A DNA stretch of 64,000 nt from an uncultured Chloroflexales bacterium (lineage in GTDB: Bacteria; Chloroflexota; Chloroflexia; Chloroflexales; Chloroflexaceae), in contig CALGUG010000059.1 in assembly GCA_937902315.1 (NCBI GenBank), positions 124,001 to 188,000 of the forward strand. Reading direction: 5' to 3'. Position 1 is the first letter of the stretch. Each line of letters starts with the position of its first letter. Below the pieces are notes generated by a model. It was not told where the DNA came from and did no database searches. It saw nothing but the letters and a program-made list of their open reading frames with translations. A program made the translations under genes and the position numbers. Shown here one piece after another: positions 8,632-15,767 of this stretch.

Positions 8632-9600
8632 ATGGCATCAATTTCGTTGAACATCTTCCGCTTGAGTGGCTCGGAGACAGTTGCCACCGTTAAGCAAGCA
8701 GAACAGTATGGAATCAAGGCTTGTTGGATTCCGACCCAGCCTTTTAACTTCGACGCTGTTCCGGTTATGGCCGTAGCAGGGGCCCAAACCACAGATATGA
8801 TCGTCGGTACAGGTATTACACCGACCTATCCGCGTCACCCCGTTGCTTTGGCGACGGAGGCTATGGCGATCACCGAAATGACCGGTGGCCGCTTCCGCTT
8901 GGGTGTTGGCCCAAGCCACGCGCCGATCATTGAGACTGCTTTGGGTATTCCTTTTGGCAAGCCCGCTAGCCACCTGCGCGAGTATGTGACCATTTTGCGC
9001 AGCTATCTCCAAGAGGGCAAGGCTCACTTCGATGGCAAGTACTACAATGTTCACGCCGAGCTGCCGGTTTGGGCCCAACCTTCCAAGACCCCTGTCTATT
9101 TGAGCGCTAACCGCCCGAACGCCTTCAAGTTGGCTGGCGAACTGGCCGACGGTGTGATGTCCTCGTGGGAGCCGATAGCCTATCTGCGCGAAGTGGCTCT
9201 GCCCACCTTGAAGCAGGCTGCCGAGTCTGCTGGTCGCCCGCGCCCACATATGATCAGCCACATCCCGATCATTACGACCGAAGATCCCGATCGCGCCTTC
9301 CAGATCGCTACCGATGCTTGGGCTCAGTTCTACAAGCCGCTCCACAAGCCGTATTCCACCACTTATGGCATGGTCGGTCTGTCGCTGCTTGAGGACGGCT
9401 CAATGTCGCCCGAGGTCTTTAAGGAAGTGTTCGTCTATGGTTCGGAAGCTCAGATCCGCCAGCGCTTCTACGATATGCTGTCTATCGATGGCATCGATGA
9501 AGTGATGGTGACCGTCCATACGGCAGATAACCCTGCTGAAGAAGAAGAGCGTGTATTGAAGATTTTGGGCTCTTTGGAAGAGGAATTCTCGAAGCGCTAG
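8632..9600 (+). CDS. LLM-class (luciferase-like) oxidoreductase, paralogue 2
   Basis: A 322-residue luciferase-superfamily protein, paralogous to the product of 6759-7727 along its full length. The same hallmarks appear: GRFRLGVGPSH, SANRPNAFKLAGELADGVM and YDMLSIDGIDEVMVT. The ATG at 8632 is preceded by GAGGAAAGAC; a GTG four codons upstream overlaps that ribosome site and is rejected. Codon choice is noticeably biased toward frequent C/G-ending codons, as in glyS and metG here, so it may be the more strongly expressed copy. Flavin or F420 dependence is from family knowledge; the substrate is unknown. Confidence 0.88.
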   Translation: MASISLNIFRLSGSETVATVKQAEQYGIKACWIPTQPFNFDAVPVMAVAGAQTTDMIVGTGITPTYPRHPVALATEAMAITEMTGGRFRLGVGPSHAPIIETALGIPFGKPASHLREYVTILRSYLQEGKAHFDGKYYNVHAELPVWAQPSKTPVYLSANRPNAFKLAGELADGVMSSWEPIAYLREVALPTLKQAAESAGRPRPHMISHIPIITTEDPDRAFQIATDAWAQFYKPLHKPYSTTYGMVGLSLLEDGSMSPEVFKEVFVYGSEAQIRQRFYDMLSIDGIDEVMVTVHTADNPAEEEERVLKILGSLEEEFSKR

Positions 9601-9659
9601 TGCCTAGCTGCGCGCTTGCGCTTTTAGGCTTTAGCTGTTTATAGGTTCGATAAAACGGA

Positions 9660-9690
9660 TTGGTGGTCTCTTGTAAATAGAGACCACCAA
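9660..9690 (+). terminator. Hairpin downstream of LLM paralogue 2
   Basis: TTGGTGGTCTCT and AGAGACCACCAA form a perfect 12-bp stem with a 7-base loop, 60 bp past the stop. No U-run follows, only AAACAG. Confidence 0.6.
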
Positions 9691-9897
9691 AACAGATGCT
9701 GACGCGAAATTGGCATAAGAAAGCGGAAATAGGCCTTAAAAGTTCCATCTAAAAAGCTTTTTGATTCAACAGTAAGTATGACACGTGCTACGGTGTTACG
9801 TTTGCGATATAGGCCCGGATTATAATGAACATATCCAATGTCGTTTTTTGTGGCCTTGGAATGGTTTTAAATATGGTATTCTTTGGCTTTAACATGG

Positions 9898-9919
9898 ATT
9901 ATTCACAAGAGTGAATAAT
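9898..9919. promoter_or_regulatory. Inverted repeat upstream of PAS-PAS-STAS gene
   Basis: ATTATTCAC and GTGAATAAT form perfect 9-bp arms separated by AAGA, 64 bp before the start codon. This is a reasonable size for a repressor or activator site; no regulator is identified. Confidence 0.45.
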
Positions 9920-9983
9920 TCTGGAATATCGTGTTGGGTTTTCAGCCTGAAGCATCGCAACGATACTAGCAACGAGGAACTCA

Positions 9984-11186
9984 ATGTCTTCACAAACCGC
10001 GCTTGCTCCTGATATTTTGAGTAAACTCTTCGAGCGATCTCCCGATATTATTCAAGTATATGACCTACATAAGCAGCAAATCGTTTATGCCAACCGTCCT
10101 ATTACGAAGCTGCTAGGGTATTCGAGTTTTGAGAGTGAGGCGCTCTTAGCTTCCAACACGGCTCTGGAGACCCTACTACACGAAGAAGATAAGATAGCCT
10201 ATCAGACGCAGTTGAAGCGCGCTGCTCAGCTAGCTGATGAGGAAGTGCTGACGGTAGAATATCGGTTTAAGCATAAGGATGGGTCGTGGAGATGGTTAGT
10301 CACTCGTGATACACCCTTCGAGCGTGACGCAAAAGGCGAACTTATCAGCATTTTGCGCACGACTTCGCTCTCTCTAGAGCACGAGAAGGAGAACTGGTCG
10401 CGACGCATCCTCGAACATATCCCAATGCTGGTCTATGTCTACTCGCTTGAACGAGGTAACCTCTATGCCAATCAGCAATTAGGCGATATGTTAGGCTATA
10501 GCGAGGCTGAAGTTCAGGCTATGGGTGCCTCTTTCTTGCCGAATACCATACACCCTGATGACTTCCCGAAAGTGCTAGAGATGCAGAATCGTCTGCGCCG
10601 AGCTAGCGATGATGAACAGGTCTCGTTCACCTATCGCATCAAGCGCGGCGATGGCGAATGGTGTGTCTTGGAAGACACCATGCGCATCTTCGAGCGCAAT
10701 GAGAAGGGTGAAGTGACGATATACGTGGGTGCGACTCAAGATGTTACCAAACGTGTTGAAACAGAGAAAGAGCGCGAAGAGCTTCTGATCGCTTACGAAC
10801 AGCAGCAAAATGCTTTGCGCGAACTCTCGACGCCGCTCATTCCGCTCTCGGATGAGGTTTTGGTGCTGCCCTTGATCGGTACGATCGAAACCCAGCGCGC
10901 TCAGCAGATCTTAGAGACGCTCTTGGAGGGAGTATCGTCGCACCGTGTTCGCACCGTGATCGTCGACATTACCGGTGTGGTCGTAGTCGATACCCAAGTC
11001 GCCAATGTGCTACTCCGCGCCGCTCAAGCGACCCGCCTCTTGGGTGCCGAAACTATTCTGACCGGTATTCGCCCCGAAGTTGCTCAGACCTTAGTGCAGT
11101 TAGGCGCCGATCTCAGCGGCCTTGTAACCCGTTCGACCTTGCAGAGCGGTATCACCTACGCTATGGGTTCTAGCATTGGCCGCTAG
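9984..11186 (+). CDS. PAS-PAS-STAS sensor protein (RsbR-like)
   Basis: A 400-residue soluble protein with two PAS domains (about 8-130 and 140-262), a coiled linker (EKEREELLIAYEQQQNALRELS) and a C-terminal STAS domain (about 285-395). The second PAS ends in the PAC-type YVGATQDVTKRVE. The STAS part has the RsbR-type DITGVVVVDTQVANVL and TGIRPEVAQTLV; RsbR-family proteins are phosphorylated on threonines in these two segments. Such proteins form stressosomes that sense a signal and release a switch kinase. No kinase or phosphatase partner is adjacent. A paralogue with one PAS domain lies at 18191-19114. The ATG follows GAGGAAC. The ligand of the PAS domains is unknown. Confidence 0.9.
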   Translation: MSSQTALAPDILSKLFERSPDIIQVYDLHKQQIVYANRPITKLLGYSSFESEALLASNTALETLLHEEDKIAYQTQLKRAAQLADEEVLTVEYRFKHKDGSWRWLVTRDTPFERDAKGELISILRTTSLSLEHEKENWSRRILEHIPMLVYVYSLERGNLYANQQLGDMLGYSEAEVQAMGASFLPNTIHPDDFPKVLEMQNRLRRASDDEQVSFTYRIKRGDGEWCVLEDTMRIFERNEKGEVTIYVGATQDVTKRVETEKEREELLIAYEQQQNALRELSTPLIPLSDEVLVLPLIGTIETQRAQQILETLLEGVSSHRVRTVIVDITGVVVVDTQVANVLLRAAQATRLLGAETILTGIRPEVAQTLVQLGADLSGLVTRSTLQSGITYAMGSSIGR

Positions 11187-11208
11187 CTAGGTGTTAGCTC
11201 GCTCCTGT

Positions 11209-11250
11209 AACCTTCTGTACTGCCTTAAAAGCAGTGCAGAAGGTTTTTTA
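11209..11250 (+). terminator. Intrinsic terminator of PAS-PAS-STAS gene
   Basis: AACCTTCTGTACTGC and GCAGTGCAGAAGGTT form a 15-bp stem with one mismatch, followed by TTTTTA, 22 bp past the stop. Confidence 0.9.
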
Positions 11251-11340
11251 TGTTTTGAAGCCACCGTGTTCAATACCTAAACCGTTTGATCACATCAGCG
11301 CTCTGGCGGCGAGGTCTTTACCCCAAACAAGCTCTTAACC

Positions 11341-11357
11341 GCGTCCGCCTACGGCTA
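11341..11357 (+). repeat. 17-bp core repeat, copy 3
   Basis: Exact core, 155 bp past the PAS-PAS-STAS stop and just beyond its terminator. The longer flank (GCGCTCTGGCGGCGAGGT before, CCGCCACCCCGAG after) is shared with copy 13 at 46878. A reverse TTCGGCAGAG-type module follows at about 11455-11515. Confidence 0.85.
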
Positions 11358-11665
11358 CCAAGGGCCTGCCCGCCACCCCGAGGTCGTATCTGCCTCGCTG
11401 GCGAAACCGCCCCCTATCACACAAACGATTTCGTATGAAAACGAAAAACGGGGAAGGTGTTGGGTTCCGCTCTACCGAAGGCCAAAAAGTAATAACCTAA
11501 TCAGATTTGCTAGGCGCGTATCAAGCGGGTTTGTTAGCTTTCCTTTTTCTTCAACAGCTTTTGGCTGACTCTGCATGTTTAGATACATTTGGTATCATAA
11601 CAATCCGGGCCGATGTGTGGATGGCCACAGGATTATGGCCCATAATCTGCTGACATAAACTCGAG

Positions 11666-11701
11666 GGCTTGTTTTTGTAAACAAGACGAGGAAAACAAGC
11701 C
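11666..11701 (+). other. Leader hairpin before the potassium-uptake operon
   Basis: GGCTTGTTTT and AAAACAAGCC form a perfect 10-bp stem about 28 bp before the ktrA start. ktrA has no obvious Shine-Dalgarno sequence, so this leader may influence translation. I could not match it to the c-di-AMP (ydaO) riboswitch. Confidence 0.45.
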
Positions 11702-11729
11702 ATTATCAGAAAGCGTGTAAAACACATCT

Positions 11730-12395
11730 ATGGGACGACCGCATCGGCAAGAGTTTGCCGTTATCGGCTTAGGACGCTTTGGTATGAGCTTGGCTGTCAG
11801 CCTGGCGAAAAGCGGCCACAATGTGCTTGGGATCGATAAAGATAAAACTTTGGTGCAGCGTGCAGCCCAAGAGTTGACGCGGGTGGTGATGCTCGATTCG
11901 ACCGATGAGCAGGCCCTCAAGGCGGTCGATATTACCTCATTCGATCAGGTAGTCGTGGCGATCGGCAGCGATTTCGAGAGCAATCTGCTGACAACGGCTG
12001 TTCTGAAAGACTTGGGCGTCAAATCGATCGTTTGTAAAACAACAACCAAACGCCAGCGCGATATCTTGCTACGCATGGGTGCCGATCGGGTGGTGCTGCC
12101 CGAATACGAGGCTGGCCAGCGCTTGGCGCGCTCGTTGATGGTGCCTGGTGCGCTCGATATGCTCGATCTCGGCCCGGGCTACAGTGTGGTGGAAGTGCGA
12201 GTACCTCAAAATCTTGTCGGCCAGACTCTGGTCGATTCTGATCTGCGACGCGGTTTTAACCTGATTGTGCTGGCGGTGCGGCGAGCCAACGAAACCGTTG
12301 TTGTTCCTCAAGCTCGCTTCACACTCTCTGCCGACGATACCATGGTTTTGGTAGGGCCAACCGAAAATATCCACCGCTTTATGGAAGTGCTTTGA
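11730..12395 (+). CDS. ktrA: Potassium uptake regulatory subunit, KtrA/TrkA type
   Basis: A 221-residue cytoplasmic RCK protein. The N-terminal Rossmann RCK_N domain has the nucleotide-binding GLGRFG (13-18) with acidic Asp36 (GIDKD) at the end of strand 2; the RCK_C domain occupies about 145-221. KtrA rings bind ATP/ADP or NAD(H), and often c-di-AMP, and gate the membrane subunit. The single RCK pair and ~220 residue length match KtrA/KtrC rather than the double-length TrkA. The membrane subunit gene starts 65 bp downstream. The chosen ATG lacks a clear ribosome-binding site. Confidence 0.92.
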   Translation: MGRPHRQEFAVIGLGRFGMSLAVSLAKSGHNVLGIDKDKTLVQRAAQELTRVVMLDSTDEQALKAVDITSFDQVVVAIGSDFESNLLTTAVLKDLGVKSIVCKTTTKRQRDILLRMGADRVVLPEYEAGQRLARSLMVPGALDMLDLGPGYSVVEVRVPQNLVGQTLVDSDLRRGFNLIVLAVRRANETVVVPQARFTLSADDTMVLVGPTENIHRFMEVL

Positions 12396-12460
12396 ACGCG
12401 ATCTGAAAGCTGGGAACGCTTTGTTTTTTGCTTGAACCTGAAAGAAGCGGGTCACTAGAC

Positions 12461-13858
12461 ATGCTGAAAGATCGATTACGTTTACGCTTTCGATCGCTTT
12501 TGCAACTGCAACATCTTCCGATCGCCCTCCAATGGCCGCGTTCGCCAACCCTCTTGATCTGCAGCGGTTTGGTGATAATGACCATTATTGGCACCTTACT
12601 GTTGCTATTACCGGGCGTTGGGCGAGGGCGTCACTTAACTTTTGAAGAGGCGGCCTTTACGGCAGCTTCGGCGCTGAGCGTCACCGGTCTCTCGGTGATC
12701 GTACCGCAACGCGATCTCACCACCTTCGGCCAGATTATTTTGCTGGTGTTGATTCAGATCGGCGGCGTTGGTTTTATGGTTTTAGCCGTCGTGCTGTTTC
12801 AGATGTTAGGCCGCCATGTCTCGATGGTCTTTCGCTTGGCTTTGAGCGAATCGTTCGGCCTGCCGACGCCGGGTGCGATTTTAGCCCTGCTGCGCAACGT
12901 CTTGATCGGCGTTGTTGTGATCGAAAGTATGGGCACTCTGCTGCTGTGGGCACATTGGAGACCGCTGTTAGGCAACGAACGGGCGCTCTACTATGCGATC
13001 TTTCACTCGATCTCGGCCTTTTGTAGCGCTGGTTTCGAGCTCTTCACGGGTTTGCCTGAATTCCCCAACGGTATGCCCGACGACGAGATCACCATGGCGA
13101 TCATCAGCGTGATGATCTTGTTAGGCGGCTTAGGCATTCCGGTTATCTCTGACTTGGTGCGCTGGCCTTGGCAGCGGCGGCTTTCGCTGCATAGCCGCCT
13201 GACCTTGATCGCGGTCTTCTCGCTAATACTGATCGGCTGGATAACACTGTGGCTGGTCGAGGCAGCTGCGGGCGGAGTATTGAGCAACGAGCCTCTGGGG
13301 CGTCAGTTTTCGCTCTCGCTTTTTCAAGCGATCTCGGTTCGTTCGGCGGGCTTTACGGGCTTGCCGAGCTTTGAGTTTCTCTCGCCTGCCAGCCAGTTTC
13401 TGCTGATGAATCTGATGTTTATCGGTTCGGCTCCGGCGGCCATGGGCGGAGGCATCACAACCGGCACATTTGTGGTTTTGATCTTGGCAGTGGTCAGTTA
13501 TTTGCGCGGTAGCAACTCGCTGCAAGTGAGCGGACGAAGTATCGGCTTCTACATTGTGCAACGCGCAATCGCGGTGCTGCTGATCTCATTGATTGTGGTA
13601 ACGATTGCGACTTGGCTTATTTTGATCAGTCACGATGTACGCCTCGAAACCGCTTTGTTTGAAGTGGTCTCGGCCTTTGCGACCTGTGGCCTAAGTTTAG
13701 CCGTTACAGACCAGTTGAATAGCTTCGGCAGGCTGGTGATTATCTGCATGATGCTGTGGGGCCGTCTAGGCGCGCTTACGATTATGATCGGCTTTGCTAC
13801 TCGTCAGGTCAAACCGGATCTGGTCGAGTATCCTGAAGAAACGATTTTGATCGGCTAA
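12461..13858 (+). CDS. ktrB: Potassium uptake membrane subunit, KtrB/TrkH type
   Basis: A 465-residue multi-membrane K+ transporter of the Trk/Ktr/HKT superfamily. Four pore-loop segments carry the selectivity glycine: SVTGLSVI, SAFCSAGFELF, SVRSAGFTGL and FATCGLSL. The glycine-rich gate region PAAMGGGITTGTF before the sixth segment is typical of TrkH/KtrB. The ATG at 12461 is preferred over an in-frame TTG at 12428, although its ribosome site is weak. The protein acts with the KtrA subunit just upstream. No K+-sensing regulator is nearby. Confidence 0.93.
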   Translation: MLKDRLRLRFRSLLQLQHLPIALQWPRSPTLLICSGLVIMTIIGTLLLLLPGVGRGRHLTFEEAAFTAASALSVTGLSVIVPQRDLTTFGQIILLVLIQIGGVGFMVLAVVLFQMLGRHVSMVFRLALSESFGLPTPGAILALLRNVLIGVVVIESMGTLLLWAHWRPLLGNERALYYAIFHSISAFCSAGFELFTGLPEFPNGMPDDEITMAIISVMILLGGLGIPVISDLVRWPWQRRLSLHSRLTLIAVFSLILIGWITLWLVEAAAGGVLSNEPLGRQFSLSLFQAISVRSAGFTGLPSFEFLSPASQFLLMNLMFIGSAPAAMGGGITTGTFVVLILAVVSYLRGSNSLQVSGRSIGFYIVQRAIAVLLISLIVVTIATWLILISHDVRLETALFEVVSAFATCGLSLAVTDQLNSFGRLVIICMMLWGRLGALTIMIGFATRQVKPDLVEYPEETILIG

Positions 13859-13968
13859 AGGCCATTAAACGCTTTCGCACGACAATACGAAATCCGTTTG
13901 CGCTAGTGGTTTGGGGGGCGGCCTCTGTGCACACAGCTACGCCCCTGGGGTGGCGGGCAGGATGCTGG

Positions 13969-13985
13969 TAGCCGTAGGCGGACGC
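13969..13985 (-). repeat. 17-bp core repeat, copy 4
   Basis: Exact reverse-strand core, 131 bp past the stop of the minus-strand phosphodiesterase gene and beyond the hairpin at 14062. It lies between convergent genes. Confidence 0.85.
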
Positions 13986-14061
13986 GCCAAAAGCCTTTTT
14001 GGGGTGATGCCCTTGCCGCCAAGCTATGCGCGCCTTGAAGAGAACTAGTGGATTTTGGCAG

Positions 14062-14100
14062 AAGAGAGATGGAGTAGCAATATACCCCATCTCTCTTTTT
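14062..14100. terminator. Terminator between ktrB and the phosphodiesterase gene
   Basis: AAGAGAGATGG and CCATCTCTCTT form a stem followed on the plus strand by T5. It sits 16 bp past the minus-strand stop and about 200 bp past ktrB, so it may serve both. Confidence 0.75.
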
Positions 14101-14115
14101 TAGCGCTGCGATGGT

Positions 14116-14892
14116 TTAGATAAAGACTTCGTCGACTGCCGTGCCCTCCCAGAAGTGGTTGGGCGTGACACCGAACAGCTTGACGATCGTGGGCGCGGTA
14201 TTGATCAAATTGACGGGCGATGTGATCGTGTGGCCTTGGCGGATCGACGGCCCTGCGATGATCCACGGAATGGTCATATCTTCGGGGCTTTCGGTGCCGT
14301 GGCTGCGTTCGTGGCCGCCGTGGTCGCTTTGTACGATCACGGTTGCGTCGGCGGGCATGGCTTGCAAAACCTTGCCGATCAAACCATCGACGCGGCTGAT
14401 CTGCTGGAGATATTCGGGCGACATCCAGCCATAGGCGTGACCGGCGGTATCGATGCTTCCAAAGTAGATAAACAGGAAGTCGTACTGTTCCTCTTGCAAC
14501 AAGCGAACGGCTTCTGCTCCGACTGCATCATCGTAGCTTGCGTCAAGCGGAGGCTCACGGTAATAAGCGTAGCTGATGTTTTCTGGGCGTGCGAGATCGC
14601 GCAGCGGTTCCCAGTTATAGACAAAGGCGCTGCGTTTGCCTGCGCTACGCAGAGTCTCGATCAAGCCGGGGAGCGGGCGCGCCATAGGCAGATAGAGGTT
14701 GGCTGTGATGCCGTGGCGCGTGGGCGGAACGCTGTGGAAGATCGACATGTGGCAAGGTAGCGTGATCGAAGGCATCACGCTGGTTGCCGTCATGGTTGAA
14801 GAGCCGCGTTGGATCAAGCCCTTGAGATTAGGGCATTCGGTTTGATCGAGAGCGTCGGGCCGTGTGCCATCGATCATAATCAGGATAACCAT
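14116..14892 (-). CDS. Alkaline-phosphatase-superfamily phosphodiesterase
   Basis: A 258-residue protein of the type I phosphodiesterase/nucleotide pyrophosphatase group. Metal-site residues expected for the superfamily are all visible: Asp8 (MIDGT), nucleophile Thr44 (PSITLPCH), Asp148 and His152 (GSIDTAGHAYG), Asp190-His191 (QSDHGGHE) and His198 (RSHGT). No signal peptide is seen, so it is probably cytoplasmic, and it is short, lacking the inserts of larger members. The ATG at 14892 follows GTGAGGTGTGT; the GTG two codons upstream is less likely. The substrate is unknown; a nucleotide, lipid-linked or phosphonate ester is possible. Confidence 0.88.
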   Translation of the reverse strand: MVILIMIDGTRPDALDQTECPNLKGLIQRGSSTMTATSVMPSITLPCHMSIFHSVPPTRHGITANLYLPMARPLPGLIETLRSAGKRSAFVYNWEPLRDLARPENISYAYYREPPLDASYDDAVGAEAVRLLQEEQYDFLFIYFGSIDTAGHAYGWMSPEYLQQISRVDGLIGKVLQAMPADATVIVQSDHGGHERSHGTESPEDMTIPWIIAGPSIRQGHTITSPVNLINTAPTIVKLFGVTPNHFWEGTAVDEVFI

Positions 14893-15036
14893 ACACACCT
14901 CACTGTGTTGACAAGAGAACAGCGATGCCTTAGTATACCGCGACTTTTTAGATCGCTTTTATAGTCAAGATTGACTAAACTGTGTGATACAATATACAAA
15001 GAATTCTTGAAGCCCATCTATATGTAAGAGGAGACT

Positions 15037-15432
15037 ATGGACATTATTCGAACGATTCACAGTGTGTTCGGTGAGATGGTTCTGCCGCTAGTGACGATCG
15101 CTGTGGCGGCGTGGCTGACTGCTACTTGGAAGCCAGACCAGCCAGCTCAGGTTCTTGGTCGTATCTTCGCAGTGCTTGTTGATATTCAGGTGGCGCTGGG
15201 TATTATCTACTACATCTACGGCGTGATCGCAGGTGGCAGCTTGGGTGCTAAGATCACCTCGATGCCCTTCTTGATCCACCCAGTTTTGGGCATTTTGGCT
15301 GCTGGTGTGGCTCATATGGCGGTTAAGCCCGATGGCCCGTTCCGCAAGCTCGGTCGCTGGTCGGTCTTGGTCGGTCTGATTATTGTTGTGATTTTGATTG
15401 TTTCTGCAGCTATGGTCGCTCGAATGGCCTAA
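15037..15432 (+). CDS. Small four-helix membrane protein, unknown function
   Basis: A 131-residue protein with about four hydrophobic segments (roughly 13-27, 42-68, 80-96 and 109-129). Charged residues are few. It begins after AAGAGGAGACT, a good ribosome site, and ends before a clean terminator, so it is a real single-gene unit. The layout of paired helices with HSVFGE, FLIHPVLGILAAGVAHMAV and repeated small residues resembles small cytochrome-like or heme-handling membrane proteins, but I cannot assign a family. The gene is divergent from the phosphodiesterase gene. Confidence 0.75.
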   Translation: MDIIRTIHSVFGEMVLPLVTIAVAAWLTATWKPDQPAQVLGRIFAVLVDIQVALGIIYYIYGVIAGGSLGAKITSMPFLIHPVLGILAAGVAHMAVKPDGPFRKLGRWSVLVGLIIVVILIVSAAMVARMA

Positions 15433-15465
15433 AGGCTCGTTCAAGCCTGATCTAAAGCGAATAAC

Positions 15466-15496
15466 AAAGGGTATGGCTTCGGCTGTACCCTTTTTC
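15466..15496 (+). terminator. Terminator of the small membrane protein gene
   Basis: AAAGGGTA and TACCCTTT flank a GC-rich loop and are followed by TTTTC, 34 bp past the stop. Confidence 0.82.
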
Positions 15497-15541
15497 TTTT
15501 CTTTTGGCGGAGAGGCGGCTAGCTCCCATTCGGCGTCTAGC

Positions 15542-15558
15542 GCGTCCGCCTACGGCTA
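15542..15558 (+). repeat. 17-bp core repeat, copy 5
   Basis: Exact core, 110 bp past the stop of the small membrane protein gene and just after its terminator. Confidence 0.85.
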
Positions 15559-15626
15559 TCAACATCCTTATCCAAACATTCGGCTATCGGCCTTCGGCAT
15601 AGCGCAACTCAGCGCTTACTCAAAGC

Positions 15627-15671
15627 GAGCGGTCGTGCCCTGAGCTTGTCGAAGGGCACGACCGCTCTTTT
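15627..15671. terminator. 14-bp perfect hairpin before the molybdopterin-subunit gene end
   Basis: GAGCGGTCGTGCCC pairs exactly with GGGCACGACCGCTC, followed by TTTTC. The loop contains TGAGCTTGTCGAA, so the whole includes the common CCTGAGCTTGTCGAAGG sequence seen as a repeat in many bacterial genomes. A partial relative is at 50361. Confidence 0.7.
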
Positions 15672-15767
15672 CATACCAAATCCGCTAAAAGACGTGTACT
15701 CTTTCAGCGCAGGAAGACGGAAATCGGAGGAAAGAGTTATGAAGCAGCTTCGAGCGCTCGCATACGA

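Noticed and set aside
11522..11729. c-di-AMP riboswitch before ktrA
   Set aside because: The region lacks the conserved ydaO motifs; only a simple hairpin is seen.
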